A stretch of 64,000 nucleotides of DNA from contig OZ017756.1 in the NCBI GenBank assembly GCA_963969365.1, positions 1,922,001-1,986,000 on the forward strand, in the 5' to 3' direction. How positions within the stretch are numbered: position 1 is the stretch's first letter; each line of letters starts with the position of its first letter. The position numbers and the translations under genes are program-made. This stretch comes from Asterochloris sp. CNOR1 (taxonomy: Eukaryota > Chlorophyta > Trebouxiophyceae > Trebouxiales > Trebouxiaceae). Of the stretch, positions 1 through 13,200 are shown one piece after another. Below the pieces are notes generated by a model, which was not told the origin of the DNA, ran no database searches, and worked only from the letters and a program-made list of their open reading frames with translations.

Positions 1-3000
1 CCACCTTTTCGGTGGTAGCAGCTGCCCTGGAGTCCCATGTAAACGAGGCGCGCCGGCAGGGGTGGTGCCTGCCTCAGCAGCTGGAGAGAGGTGGGTGCTT
101 GGCAGCTGCCTGCCAGCTTGATGCCACAGCTTGCTGCACGCCTAGCTTGAACGCATTTCACCGAGTCAGTTCTGAGGCGTCTGACCATTGGCAAGCAATG
201 GCGCCTCAGACTGCCTGTACTCTGACGGCTCTCTGTTTGCTGCGATGTGTGCACACTGAATCAGTCCTACTGCAGCCTCCTGGCCCACACAGATCTAGCA
301 CTCTGTACTTTGCTTGCTGCTGACCTGTTTCAGCAGCTGGATGGAGCCCACACGCATGAGATTGTGTTGCATTGCATGGACTGAGGGCAGCCCACCAGCC
401 CTCTGTGTACATCACAGCATGTGGTCTTGACAGGGCCGGGTGGGCGGTTCCTGCAAATCCACACAGATGCCACTGTGCTGCAGTGCCTATATGCCCCTCC
501 TGCACGAGCCCCTCCTGCACATATGAGTGCACTGGGCACCTGACCAAGATGCCACTGCTCACCCCTGCAACTTGCATGAGTGTCTGTGTTGCCCAAATTC
601 TCTGAAGGCAGCCCACAGCACCCCAGCAAGTGACAGGCATGCTGCGTTGGCCCTTTCATTGAGTGGTGCCCTGACAGCATGCCATTTCACTTTGCTGCAG
701 GGCCTGAAGGCAGCCCCACGACTGCCATGCAAATCACAGGCATGTGGCCTTACTGGCTGGACGGGCGCAGCCCTGCCACCGTGAGGAACACTTTTGAGAT
801 GTCGTCCATGTTTCTGCTCACAGGTGAGCTGCCAACAAGGTACTGTCAAATCTAGTCTGGCATGGACTATGGTAGTTCCAGCAGGGTTGCACAAGGTTGC
901 TCTGGTGCAGACTGTCTCCTTCTTGGCGCCTGGGATGCTCTGCTGATGGTGAGCTCCCTCAGGGACAGTCAGCTTATTATAATGCTGCAGCCTTCTTGGG
1001 TTCCAGTAACGTTGTACTGCCTGTTCCTGCTGACAGGCAAGCTGTGACAACGTGTCCTGCCAGCGAAGCTGCCAGCAATGCTGCTAAGGCTTTAGGCATT
1101 GAAACATGAGGTTTTGAGGAAGCTGTTGCTGCTGCCTGACTGAGAATGGCTGCCTTAGGCACTGTGAGGGACAGAGTGGCAGACCTGCCAAACATGCAGT
1201 CTTTAGCAGCCCCAGCTTACCCTGTCATCAGCCCACGTCCAGCAGCAGCAGGCGTATTCACCTGGCAGGTACAGTTGTGAACCACAAGGTTGTGAACCTC
1301 CTACACCACCTGTGTCTGTGTCACTTCATCTCCATTTTCTCTGCATCTGCAGGACCCAACATGGCAGGCAAGAGCACTGTGCTGCGCAGCACCTGCGCCG
1401 TGGCCCTGCTGGCGGCCTGTGGCCTGCATGCCCCCGCGCAGGCCGCGACTGTGCCCTTCACTGATGCTTTCATGCTCCGCAACTTCTCGGCAGATTCGCC
1501 CCTGGAGGGACGTTCCTCTTTTGCTGTGGAGATGCACGAGATGAGGTGAGCCCTGCCAGGACTGGCCGCGCCCTCAGCTTACATTGCGCGGTGGACTGTG
1601 TGGAGCTCCATGTGTGGTGGTCATGCAATCAGCTGGCTGTGCACAGAGAAGGTGTATGGGAGTGTTGTTCAGCAGACTTGCGCCTGGAGGGGTGTTACCA
1701 GTGTGGCAAAGCACAAGGCAAAAAGTTGTCATGCAGTTGCAAGCTGCGCACGTGGGAAGATGCCAAGAGAGCCATTGGTAGACATTGGTGGTGCTGGTGG
1801 ATGAGCTGGGCCACTGTCAAGCCTCCCATGTCTGACAGAGGCTCACTGCGTGGGTGCTGCTCATGTATGCTGCAGGACCTTACATCTGTGGCGCCTCAGG
1901 CCGGCTCACAAACAGGGTGATCACTTGCAGATATGTGCTGGAGGATGTCACACAGGACTCACTCGTGCTGGTAGACGAGCTGGGTAAAGGGACAGAGGTG
2001 CGGGCAGGCTCAGCCATCGCAGCCTCCATGCTGGAGCAGCTGGATGCCACTGCCTGCAGAGGCATCTTTGCAACGTGAGTGGTGCTTGGGCTAGGTCACG
2101 TGGGCCCTTGCTTCAGAGCTGCCGAGGTAGCTGGCCTGCTTGTGGCAAGGAAGCAATCTTTGCTCGTGCGGTGCCACTGTTGCAGCTAGTCTAAGCACTT
2201 GCAGATGTCACAGGCTCTTGGTAGTGCAGCTGCTGAGGCTCTGCTAGGCGGGACCCCCTCCCAGGTGGCGGGCAGGCCGCGCCTCCAGCACCTGAGGGTC
2301 TGCCTTTGCCCCTGGCCAGGCTGTGCCCCAGATGCTGACGCCTGCCAAATCCTGCAGCAGCTGCTGGGCATGCCTCTGAGGGGCCGATGCTGTCCATGAG
2401 ACACTGGCGCTGACTGTGGTACAGACTGCAGCTCCTGTTTGCATCGGCACATGCAGGTACCAGTAGTGCTGCTGCTGTGGCACAAAGTGTCACTGGCGAC
2501 TGCAGGCGTGCACCCCTGAGTCCCTACCGCCAGCACAAGCTGTGGTGTCTGTCTGCAGGCACCTGCACCAGCTGATGGACATGCCTCTGAGAGCGCCCGC
2601 CATGCTGCCCATGTGCATGGAGACGCGGGCAGTCTCGGCGGCCCAGAACGCAGCTGTCTCTGCCCGCCTCAGCGAAAGCGTGGGGGCTGAAATTGGGGAC
2701 GTCGCGCAGCATCAGCACCAGCTAGGTGGGCTGGCAGTGCAGTGCATCACAGTACTGGTGGGGGTGAGGCAGAAGCGTCATTTGCTATTCTGCAAGCACT
2801 CAGGACATCGCACAGCATCAGCAGCAGGTTGGGCTGGGGTGCTGTGCTGTGCATCCCAGCACTACTTGGGCTGAAGCACCCACGTCACTGGTATGACCGC
2901 TCTGGACTCTGGAAGCATGAAGGATACTGCACAGCATTAATAGCAGCGGGGTGAGTTGGTGCTGGCAAAGCCCGACAGCAGGCTGCACGCCTCAGGTCCA

Positions 3001-5460
3001 CTGGTGGCAGCCGGGAGCCTGCCTGCAGCCACAATGCATCAAATGCTCTGAGTCAGGTTGCCACACAACCTGCCGGGCAGCTGTTGGTGCAGGTGTGGGC
3101 GGGCGTGAAGCTCATCTGCAGCCACAATGCATCAAGAGCTCTGAGTCAGGTTGCCACACAAGTTGCTGGGCAGCTGTTGGTGCAGGTGTGGGCGGGCGTG
3201 AAGCATGTCTGCAGCCAGAATGCATCAAGTGCTCTGAGTCAGATTGCCACACAACCTGCTGGTGCAGGCGTGGGTGGGCGGGTCCCCACGTGGCGCATCG
3301 TCCCGGGGAGCAGCACAGAGAGCCTTGCGCTGGATGTGGCCCTCCAGTGCGGCGTGCCCCTGCCTGTCGTTCAGCGAGCAGCTGAGCTGTGGAAGGTGGG
3401 TCAGCATGACCTGGGAGGTAGTGTGCTCCCCGACCCAGGTGTGGACACTTGCGGTCCCTGGCAGTTGTGCAGCGGGCAGCTGAGTGGGGTTGGCATGCAC
3501 TCTGTCGGGGCATAGGTCTGCGTGGTATCAATACATAAAGGTTTTTGTTTGCTGCCCCTCGGCTGCACTCCATGTGGAGCTGCAGCCGGTCGGTCTAGCA
3601 CAGCCTACATTCTGGAGCAGTGATGCTATCATCAGAATGCATGTCAAGCTTGCTCTGTTCACAGCCTGTCGGCCTGCTGCAGGCTGGCCTGCCGATGTTG
3701 ACAGGCTGGAGGTCTTCCAACACTGGAGGCAAGCCGTCCCCACAGTGGCAGCTTCAGCAGACTGAGGACGCAAGCGCGGTCAGTGTTCTGCATTTTGCTA
3801 ACTTCTCTGTTGCCAACTGAAGATTGCCTTGCGTTGCAGAAAGAAAGGCTGCTGCATGATGCTGACTTGCAGGCAGCCACACACCAACATTGACAGGGCT
3901 TTGCTCATCGTGCCAAGCAGTTTATACCATAGGGAGGCGCTGCAGATGACATCTGGCTGGATGACTCCGATCTACATTTGCAGGCACCAGAGCGGACAGA
4001 CCCACCCTCCCCTCCTCAGATCCCTCAGCTTCAGATAGATGATGCAGCAGGCGTTCTGTGCCATGTCGCTGAGACCATGCTGGCCGCCGAGGCTACTGTG
4101 GATCAGACTGAGCTACATGGTCATCAGCCAGACCAGCAGCTGGAACACACTGCAGACGCCCCAGCTGGCAGCAAGGCTGCCGCCGCCTGTCTCAAAGGCA
4201 GCCAGCTCTTGAGTCACAGCAGCCTCAATGGCTCTCTGGCATCTGCTGCCTCCGCTGGCACAGCCAGCAATGTGCTGCTGAGTGAAGAGCGTTTAATGGC
4301 TGGTGGAAGTCAGGGCAGGGGGGCTCACAACAGGCTGCACTACCAGATTGTGAGGGCTGGGCAGGTGCCCCCTCCCTCCACCGTGGGCTGCAGCTGCATC
4401 TATGTGCTGCGCCGCAGTGATGGGCGCTTCTACTGCGGGCAGACCGACAACATGAAAGGTGGGCTTGCAGCGAGGCCAGCAATCGTTGCATGTGCCAACT
4501 TCTGTAATGCAGTTACCAAGGGCACTTGCTTCCACTGTGGGCAACCAACAGCATGAGAAGTGGTAACCAGCAGTCATTACATTATCCCTTTCCTTGCCTG
4601 CGACTCCCAGCCATAGGGGCTTTCTCGTGCACGCAGACAAGACAAAGGGATTCGTGGGGTGACCATGTGGCCATGGGTCATTGCATAAGCCACATGTGCC
4701 AGATTGTAGTCTGCAACTCAATCCCGGGCGATTCTGCTGCAGGTAGCTTTTGGAGGCTGCAGTTTGCGCAGTGTCAGGCATGGTGATGCAAGGACACCAG
4801 CTGCAATGCCCACCCGGCTGTAGCTCTGAACCTCATGTGGCATGGCAGCCCTTGCACCTGATAGGAGCATGAGCACATTGTGGTTGCTGTTGTGTTTGCT
4901 TGTGCTCTGTACCCCTCATGCTGCCAGCGCTGCGCCTCGACACACAGGATATCACCGCAGGGCGCCTGACAACCCACAGGAGGGGCGGGAAGATCAAGGG
5001 AGGAGCAAGCCTGGAGGCAGCCTACGTCATTGTGCCAGAGTCCGGTGATGGTCAGAGTGCAGCTCGGATGGTGGAGGCACAAGCCATTCAGGTGTGGTCT
5101 ATGCCTGTCAGCTGCAGGCTGCCCTGCAGACCAGATGAAGGCACAGCCTCTGCCCTGTGGCCTGCTATTGTTGCCCTGCTGCCCTGCTGAGTCACAAGTG
5201 ATACCACACTTGAAGAGCAGTATCTGCTGCCTTGCCTTGCAAGAGCAGACTGCAGCAGAAGCTGCATGTGGTGCTATGTGGCTGCCAGATTGCCAGTTGT
5301 GGCACGGAGGCAGAGGTGCCTCCTTGCTACTTAGCCAGGGAGCACCATGCTGCTGATGCAGGCACTGCAGGCTGCTGGCTTCCCAATGATATCCACCAGT
5401 GACGCCCGCAACAAGCGTGCACCTGTCAAGCGTAGCACTCCACAGGCAGCAGCTGTTTGA
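1..5460 (+). CDS. MSH1: MSH1: organellar MutS homologue with C-terminal GIY-YIG nuclease domain (5' partial)
   Basis: MSH1 suppresses illegitimate recombination and mutation in plastid and mitochondrial genomes. The window opens inside an exon (about 4-60, ESHVNEARRQGW). Next comes PYWLDGRSPATVRNTFEM (about 740-823), then the Walker A exon (1353-1545, GPNMAGKST) and the Walker B exon (1931-2074, LVLVDELGKGTE). The THLHQL motif is split across the junction into the exon from 2559, and PTWRIVPGSSTESLAL follows near 3285. After a linker (about 3985-4300), PPPSTVGCSCIYVLRR and FYCGQTDN (4370-4455) form the GIY-YIG start. A HRRGGKIKGG basic stretch and a Glu in MVEAQAIQ (4920-5096) supply the other expected catalytic positions. 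The last exon (5361-5460) ends in TGA. This MutS-plus-GIY-YIG order is specific to plant-type MSH1. The N-terminal mismatch-recognition half lies outside the window. Family assignment is secure; junctions are by eye. Confidence 0.9.
3023..3282 (+). repeat. 93-bp intronic tandem repeat, about 2.8 copies
   Basis: Units begin at 3023, 3116 and 3209 with CTGCAGCCACAATGCATCAA or a close variant, giving an exact 93-bp period. The first two copies are nearly identical; the third is diverged and shortened. It lies in the MSH1 intron just before the exon that starts near 3271-3285. The period is a multiple of three and one frame stays open through the array, but nothing suggests it is translated. Confidence 0.9.
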
Positions 5461-5717
5461 TATCAATGTTAATGGTTTTCATGAAGTCTGGCGGCCCAAT
5501 GATGGCTTTGCCCCTGTGCTCCCCCTTCCTCAAACTCTGCAGCTGTAGCTCTTTTGAATTTTGGCATCTGTCTGATTGTCAGTGTTCACCTGAGGTGGCA
5601 CTTCATCTGAGAAATTTCATGACAAGCGTCACGGCACAAAATGGGCAATGTCTATCTGAAGGGTTGGGCTGCCAACAAGAAACAGGTACAGTTTCCTGGG
5701 TTAAAGCTTTCTCCCCC

Positions 5718-8700
5718 TCAAAGATGGAACATGACCTTGATAGATTTGGTGACCTTGGCATTCACGGCTGTGTCAAAACCCTTAGCGACTTCATCAGCTG
5801 AAAACCCATACCTGTGGGTGATGAGAGGCTCACAATTGATGGCGCCCTGCTCCAGCAGTGATAAACACAGAGGGTATGTGTTGGTGTACCTGCACAGTAA
5901 AGAGCGACCATAGGCCTTTGAGAGACGGTTATGAGTCTGCGGCAAGGTGCTGCTGCAGACCCAGCGCCACAGAACCATTATGGGCTGACACACAGCAAGT
6001 GTGTCTGCACCTGAACACTTTCAAGTTAACATGATTGATTGCTTACACTTCACTACATTGCAGGGCAGAGTCAATTGGGTTGTTTGCAGTCCACAACAGC
6101 AGCTGGGCTCACCTGAACATGCCTAGCACATTGGCCTCCTTGAAGACAGCCTGCATGATGGGAATGCAGCACCGCTCCTGACCCAGCCCAATGATGCCTA
6201 TGGTGCCCCCCGGAGCCACTGCCTCCAGCGCAGTCTGCACAGCAGGTGCTGCAGCACTTGCGCTACAGCTGGCCAGCAGCCTGCCTGCACTTGACTTTGC
6301 ATGAAGCAGCTTGCCTCAGCACTGTGCCACACCCAGCTGAGTGCGATGCGCACAGCAGGTCACACATGGCTGAGCAGCACCTGTAAGGTGGAAACAATAG
6401 GGTCGTCTACCTAGGAGTCAAGCAACAGCTGGAACAGGGCGGCTGAACAACACATGGTGCACGGCAGGCCATTTGGCCTGCTGGCACACTGCTGGCAGGC
6501 AGCCGTGACCTGCACACGTCTACACATGTGCTGTCGGTGGCCCAAGGCAGCAGCAAGTGTCACACAGCTGAGCACGGCGGCCTGACAGGCGGTCTGCCCA
6601 AGCACACTTGGCAGTGTTTGAAGAGCTGGCCTAGGTGTGTCTGCACACTGTCGGTCGCATCCATAGATACGCAGCTGCATGGTGTGGCCTTGGCCCAACC
6701 CCAATCCTGCCCAGCCAGGGCCATCAAGCGCCACTCACAGCCCACTGAACTCAGGCTGATGGTGCTGTCAAAGGCCGAGCAGTCAAAAGATACTGTCTGG
6801 GTCCTCCGACCGACGTGGTGAGTACTGATGCACACACAGCTGCTTAGTGTGCGGATCCTGTAACTCTGAACCCAATCAAGTCCATTCATGTGTCAATGCA
6901 CCCACCAAAAAGTCACGCTGATACTGTTTCTAAGCCTGCGCAGTCACCGGTGTGTTGCGCCCCTTCAACTGCAGTGTGTTTGGCATTGATTCTCACGCAG
7001 TAGTATGGTGCATGCGCCAACCCCAAACCTACCAAACCCAGTCTCGCCAAGGACCAATGCATCCCCAGAACTCACGCTGATGGTGCTCTCAAAGCCTGCA
7101 CAGTCAATGATGACATCAGGTCCTGCTGAGCCAAACACGTCCCGCACAGCATCAATGGCTGCTTCTGGGCTCTTGTTTGCGCTGAGGTCGAGCACGTGCT
7201 TGGCGCCCAGCTCCTGGGCGACAGGCAGGTTGTCAGGACGGATGTCAGCCACAGCTATTGAGCTTGCGGCAAATGCTTTGGCCGCAGCTGTCACCATGAG
7301 GCCTGCAGGCAGAGGGTGTGAGCGGAGGCCAAGGGTGAGTCTGCATTGCTTCAAGTAGCATGGTAACTGGAGCAACATGGATGGTCCTGATGCGCACCAT
7401 GAAGCCTGCAGCGAGAGATGGGACTGGGCAGAGCAGCGTTTGTGGGCAAGGTAGGGTATCACAGGTGACGATCAGGCTGTTCAGCAGCAGTAGCTATGTC
7501 ATGCGCAATCACAGAGACCCAGTCCTTGCATTGATGGCTCAAGGCCGCGCGACGATGCAGAGCGCACTCTGTCGTAGCCTGGACATGCCGTCGCTGTGAG
7601 AGCTCAGCAATGCTGCCATATAGCAGAGCAAGGCAGAGTGGGACTGGGGGTTGGGGAGAGGGGAGAGGGGAGGGTGGGTGGGATGGTGTCAGCAGGCTAA
7701 GGCATGCACATGAATGCCAGTGACCTGCTCACCGACAGGGCCGCATCCCAAGACCGCAACCTTCTTTCCTGGCGCCACGCCAGCTCTCCGCACAGCATGC
7801 ACTGCAGACAAAAAGGGTCTGTTAGCTTCACCTGTTTGAACAGAAGACATATGCCCAGCTGGTCAATATCTTTGAGTCACAGTCAGCAGGGCATACATCG
7901 CATTGCCATCAAGATAATAAAGCCTTGCAGGCCTGCAAAGGCCACATTAGTGGTTGCGCTGCATGCCCACATGCAGTGTCAGGCTGCCCCCGGGGGTGCA
8001 TTTACCAGCCCTCAAGCAAGCACAGGAGGAACAGGCAGGGCGGCAGCAGGCAAGGCCTTGCCTGCATTGGAGAGGGGCTCCACCATGGCACCCTGCTCAT
8101 ATGTCAGGCTCTCTGGCATCTTGAAACAAAAGTCTGCACGAAGCTCGGCAGCATTGAGCAGATGAACAGCAATTCAACACCTCATGAAAGCATGAGGAGT
8201 GCTGCAGGCGGTAGATGTGCTCTCGGGATGCCTGCCGTGCTCTGCACAGATGGCAAGCAACACAGGGAGGGCACTGTCCATGCAGCCAGGCAGCACAAAC
8301 CAGAGTTGTACTGCTAGAGTTTGCACAGCAGCACACCAGCAGGGCAGCCAAGCAGCGCAACATGATGTCTTAGTGGAGTCAGGTGCACGGCGCCAAGCAG
8401 CGCACCAGCAGGGTGGTCGATGAATTTACAGAGCGCTCCATGCACCGGCGGTGTCGAGAAGAAGCGGGTGTCTGCCAGGTTGTACCTCCCCTCCCTGCAG
8501 ACACCAGGGGGTAGGGTTGAGGGTTGGAAGGGGCACCACTTGGGGGCCGCCACTGGTTCTGCAGGTGCAGGCTTGCGGTGCAGGTCAGAGGTGCCTAGCT
8601 GAGCCTGCCAGGTCACCGCTCCACTCCATGCAGGCATCAGTGTGCTTGAGGCTCGCAGTCTGCCTGCCCATTGGCAGGTATGCAGGAGGTGCACACAATG

Positions 8701-10076
8701 GCCGCGGCTGGGCCAGACGCAGAAGCCTGTTTGTGCAGAGGCAGATACAGTCTGCTTGAGCATATCTTGGCAGGCAGCAACGACGTCATGAGGCGAGAGG
8801 ATGGTTTCTCGGGGAGCATGGGAAGGTACTAGACCCAAGAGCATCCGCCCTAGCCTGTCATCAGGGACCGTATAGTGAGGGTTACATGTCCTGAGCTTGC
8901 AGGCTTGGCAAGGTTGGCAGCCCCAGGAGCCACTCAGAGGGTTGCAGGTTGTGTGCTTGCAGCCTTGGCAAGATTGGCAGCCCCAAGAGCAACTCAAATG
9001 GTCTCAGACATCTACAAGACTACGGCAGCTTGTGGGCACAAGCTCTGTTGCAGCGACACCAGCAGCCCTATGCATGTGCAATCGACGGCTGTGCGTCCTT
9101 TGAGGGAGCTAAAGCACGTCACCTGGCATACTTGTTACCCCAACAGGGGAGCTGAGGTTCCAGGGCCACCCTGTCGCCAACCTGCATCAGTGAAGAAGCC
9201 CTGACTGCATGCTGAGCATGGCAAGCACCCTAGGACTGACCTACAGCAGGGACAGACACCAGCAGGCCAAGGCAATGGTAGGCCGCTGCCTGCAGCCCTG
9301 TCTGTGAGGCAATTGCACTGCAGCTGGAGCTGCAGCAGGTGTGGGGCCACTTGCAGACACAGCCGTACCTGCAAATCTGTGACGTCTGCCCCGAGCCCAA
9401 CCACCTCCCTGCACAGATCATAGCCTCTGGAATGTGCAGCTGTGCCTGCTGCAATGTAAACGCACTTTGGGTCTGTCAGATGGCAGCACACCCTCAGACC
9501 ACCACAACCCCTCTGCCTCACCCAGCAGACTCATGGCCGATCACCATGGGGGCCGTCAGCACAAATTTGCCAATGCGGCCCTGCAGGGCGTACATGCATG
9601 AGCAGGCATGCTATCTCAACTGGCAATGCATTCAGCAGCGTAGCAGACCTTCTCAAGAAAGTGCACATCAGAGCCACAGATGCCAAGTGCTTTTATGGCG
9701 ATCCTGACATGTGAGGGATGTAGCTGCTCTGCAGGCCATACAGGGAGTCTCAAGTGTTGTGACAGTTGTCGCACAGCCTGCTATCATGGAGGGATTCTCA
9801 GATTGGTGCAACAATGATTGTCACAGACTGCTCATCATGCATTTGCACATGCAACACAAGCTATTTAGGTCTGCAACCACCTGCCAGGGGATGATTTTCA
9901 AATCTGAGATCATGAATGCCATGCAGAACGGCAGCAGGGTTCTCGAAATGCTCCACTTCCTGTAAAGGTGCTGGCACAGCACTAAATTGCTTGGTCAACG
10001 TCAAGCAGGCTGCTCTCAAGCGATCTCCAGACTGCAGCAGGCCCCTACAGCCCCTCACAGCACTCAGTAGAGCCAT
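5718..10076 (-). CDS. Sorbitol/polyol dehydrogenase, zinc-type medium-chain dehydrogenase
   Basis: Likely an NAD-dependent sorbitol (L-iditol) 2-dehydrogenase interconverting polyols and ketoses in the cytosol. Reading right to left on the minus strand: AAVLHGIHDLRFENHPL (near 9890-9950); IKALGICGSDVHF (9657-9712), which carries the catalytic-zinc Cys; GRIGKFVLTAPMVIGHES (about 9535-9590), with the zinc-site His-Glu; ADVTDLQ (near 9380); CREGRYNLADTRFF then TPPVHGALCKF (8400-8500); FKMPESLTYEQGAMVEPLS (about 8070-8135); the Rossmann segment GKKVAVLGCGPV (about 7735-7770); LGAKHVLDLSANKSPEAA (about 7150-7200); GGTIGIIGLGQE (near 6200); and the C-terminal YANTYP-like and LITHRYGFSADEVAKGF segments, with TGA at 5718. 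The start at 10076 assumes an 18-nt first exon (MALLSA) spliced to GAAGTGGAG; an in-frame ATG at 10121 is an alternative. The exact substrate cannot be read from sequence. Confidence 0.85.
7646..7684 (+). repeat. G-rich tract with G-quadruplex pattern
   Basis: Six runs of at least three G occur within about 39 bases (GGGGGTTGGGG followed by GAGGGGAGAGGGGAGGG and TGGG). This satisfies the simple G3+N1-7 quadruplex pattern on the plus strand. It lies in an intron of the polyol dehydrogenase gene, so the transcript carries the C-rich complement. Confidence 0.7.
8896..9010 (-). repeat. 60-bp intronic tandem duplication
   Basis: Two diverged copies start at 8896 and 8956; each opens with CTTGCAGSCTTGGCAAGRTT and continues GGCAGCCCCARGAGC. 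They sit in an intron of the dehydrogenase gene. Confidence 0.8.
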
Positions 10077-10252
10077 TGCTACTGCAAAAAGCCCGGTCAA
10101 AGCCAGAAGGGGAGAGGACATCACCCCATGCCCACAAGCCCGTACAAGAGTGTACTGCAGCCGGCTGTAAATTGAGTCGTGTGACTGCACTCTGCCAATT
10201 GCATCGCTCTGCAGTGCTCAAACAAGATTCGAGGACCCTGTAGATACCTGAA
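10077..10252. promoter_or_regulatory. Head-to-head intergenic gap, probable bidirectional promoter
   Basis: About 176 bp separates the proposed start codons of the leftward polyol dehydrogenase and the rightward transporter. Both promoters and both 5' UTRs must fit here or inside the first exons. No clear TATA box is seen. Confidence 0.45.
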
Positions 10253-13200
10253 ATGCTGAATCGTGGGCTGGCAGCTGGGGAGCGTGCTCGGGCTGGCCGT
10301 CCTGAGTGGCAGCAATCTGGCATGCAGCCAGGTACATTGCTGGGCAAGGTGGCAAAAGTTCAATCCCTGGCCGGCCCCAGGCTGCCCACACAGCAGTGCA
10401 GATGGCGCAGGGAGCAGCCAGCAACCCGTACTACCTCCTCAAAGCACCTGGGAGGCAGTACATCCCCTGTAAAGGCTACTGCCCAGTCAGCTGTGGACAG
10501 CAAGCTGCAGTTCCAAGCTGTGCACCTGCCCCTTCAAGCCCTGATTGCCAACAGGAAGCACAGAGGGAGCCCAGTGTGCGCAGCAGCACAGACAACCAGC
10601 CCTAGCAGCAGCTCAGACAGAGCGCAGGCAGCTGTGGGGTCCAGCTCAGCTCCTTTGGGGGACGCAGACAAGAACAACCTGCTCTGGGCTCGGGTGAGCT
10701 GCCTCTGGTGCAGTGCACGCGGTGCTGCTGCAGCAAGATTCCTCCGTGGGCATTACCCTTAGCTAGACTGTGCAGATGCTGCTGGTAGAGTTGCAGTGCA
10801 CGCTACCTCATCAGACACAAGCGCTGTGAGACACGATCTACTGTGTGGGTGTAATGAAAGAGCCAGCTGTGCACTACAGTGCCTAGCTGAGGTGCACTGC
10901 GCTGCGTTGACAGACACACATCGCTCTGCAGGCTCACTTGTGTGTTCAGGCATATTGCAAGTCCACAGTCGCCAGCTCATCACCCAGGCCTTCTCAACAC
11001 ATAACACCCTGCGCTACAGCTATCAGCATCAAGTGCTGCGACTCCTGTTCGCTGCTGATGATCCCACTTCTGCAGGCTGCCTGCAGCTGTCCCTGTAGGG
11101 TAACCTGGGATTGTAATGCTCTCACCCTCTCTGTACTGCAGCTGTGGTTCCTGTCTACGTCTGGCGCTGTGTGCTTCGTGCTGCCCTTCTTGAATCTGTA
11201 CTATGCCAACGTCTTGGGCTTCAGCAGTGCGCAGATTGGCCTTCTGGGGGCGCTCAAACCCTGGATGGCCATCCCCTTCGGTGAGCATGTGCAGTGACCT
11301 GTGCAAGTGGGCTAAAGGCATGTCACTGACATCGTCGAGTTCAGCAGGGACCCTCAAGCCCTAAATAGTCATCTTGTTCTCTACAAGCAGCTGATGTGTA
11401 TGCGTTGAGGCATTTCTTTCTCTGTATTACACACTACCAGCATGCCACATTCAGCGTCACATATGACTGCAGGCAACTCCTGCTCTTTCTGCATGCTGCT
11501 GACAGGCTACCGTTGCCTTGCGGGCAGCCCTTGGCCTGCTCCCTGCTGTCCCTTTAGAATGATGCATGCAGTTTAGGGGCAGCAGCAGGCCCTCATTTTC
11601 TACTCTTTGCTTGCACACAGACCACCAACATTACAAGCCAAGCTGTAGGCCGGCCAGCCATCTGCCCACAAGCGTGGCAGCTGCATTGTCTCTGTATCTG
11701 TGTTGTGCTACCACCAGGCAGTGTCTGCCTGCCCGCAACTGTGAAGAGCCTGCTGACTTCTCGCAAGCAGCCAGTGCCACAGCCAGTCGCGCACAGCGCA
11801 TCCTACAGACGTCGTCAACAAGTTAGCAATGCCTGCAGGCAACCTGTGGGCCAGCCTGGCGGACAGCACCAGGAAACATCGCCTGATCCTGATCGCCTTC
11901 TGGTGCATCTCCACCTGCACCCGGAGCGGCATGGGCCTGGCGGTGTGCGGCTCATTTGGGGCCCAGCTGGCGCTGTCCCTCATCACAGAGGTGAGCTGTG
12001 TTCCTGGGCTGGCATGGCTGCTTTGGCCCCACCCCCCACTCGCAACTGCATGTGACCAGCGAGGCAAGCCTCTGACGGAGTACAGCTGGCACATTTTCTG
12101 ACTTCATGCTTGTTTGAGACCGGTGTGGCATGATGTCCACAAGCACTGAGGGAGGGGGCTGTGCCTGGTGCCCTCCTTTGATGCCATTCTGGTGTCGGTT
12201 CTCATGGCATCGTTGGCATATGTGGGCTTAGTGAGGCCTTGCAGAATGTCCTGAACAACTGCACAACTTGAGGCTCCAACACAGCTTTTGCTGAATGATT
12301 GCTGCATGCATGCGTGCAAGGGGAGGGCACTCTTGCCGTGCGTCTTGCATGCAGGCACCTGCCAAGGTGATGTGTTGCAGCAATTTGTTGCTGCTTGCAG
12401 GCGTTTGCCTCACCAGTGCCCATCATTGCAGACGCTGCAGTCATGGCCTCTGTGAAGAATGTGAGTCCCAGACATTCTGCATACCCAACACCAGGACCTG
12501 TGCAAACATGCCTGGCGGTGCCTACATGCCTTTGGCTCCATGCACATGAGCTTATGTGGTGCATGCCAAGCTAGGTATTGATGTAATGCGCGATGTTGCA
12601 TGAATTTAGGTGTCCTCCTGCTGCCCGTGCTGCCCTTAGTACTTGTTGGCGAGTTGGGGCAGCCTAGGCAGAGTGCTGTCTTGGCTCATACATGCTGATC
12701 CACGTGCAGACAGGTCCTTTGCCACTGCACTGCAGGAGGGTGACTATGGCAAGCAGCGCATGTTTGGCGCCATCGGGTGAGGCACATGTTGTCAGATCCT
12801 GAGGCTGTGAGGATAAGAGGGCGTCCTGTGCTGCAGCCAGTCAGCCCCTGCAGGCCGACCAGCCTGCTCAGCTGCCTGTGTGAGGACCCTTTGTTCGTTG
12901 CAGATGGGGCGGCACCAGCGTCTTTGCAGGCCTGCTGGTGACCAACTATGGCCTCAAAACTGGATTTGTGGCCTACTTCCTGGCCTCTATCATCGCCCTG
13001 GGGCCCACAGCCATGCTGCCTGTTCAGGTGAGACTCATCGCATGCCTGGGGCAAGGGTCAATTTCATAGGCAGGAGCAGGGCAAATGGGTTGATCAGCAT
13101 GGGCTGGCTGCCCTGCAGCGTGGCCTCCATTGTTGTCCTAGTCCTGAAAACGACATTGCCTGTTTATGTGGACCAGCACCCTGCTAGCTCCCTGGAGTCA

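Noticed and set aside
4774-5466. 230-codon minus-strand open frame
   Set aside because: Antisense to the GIY-YIG exons of MSH1; no family signature.
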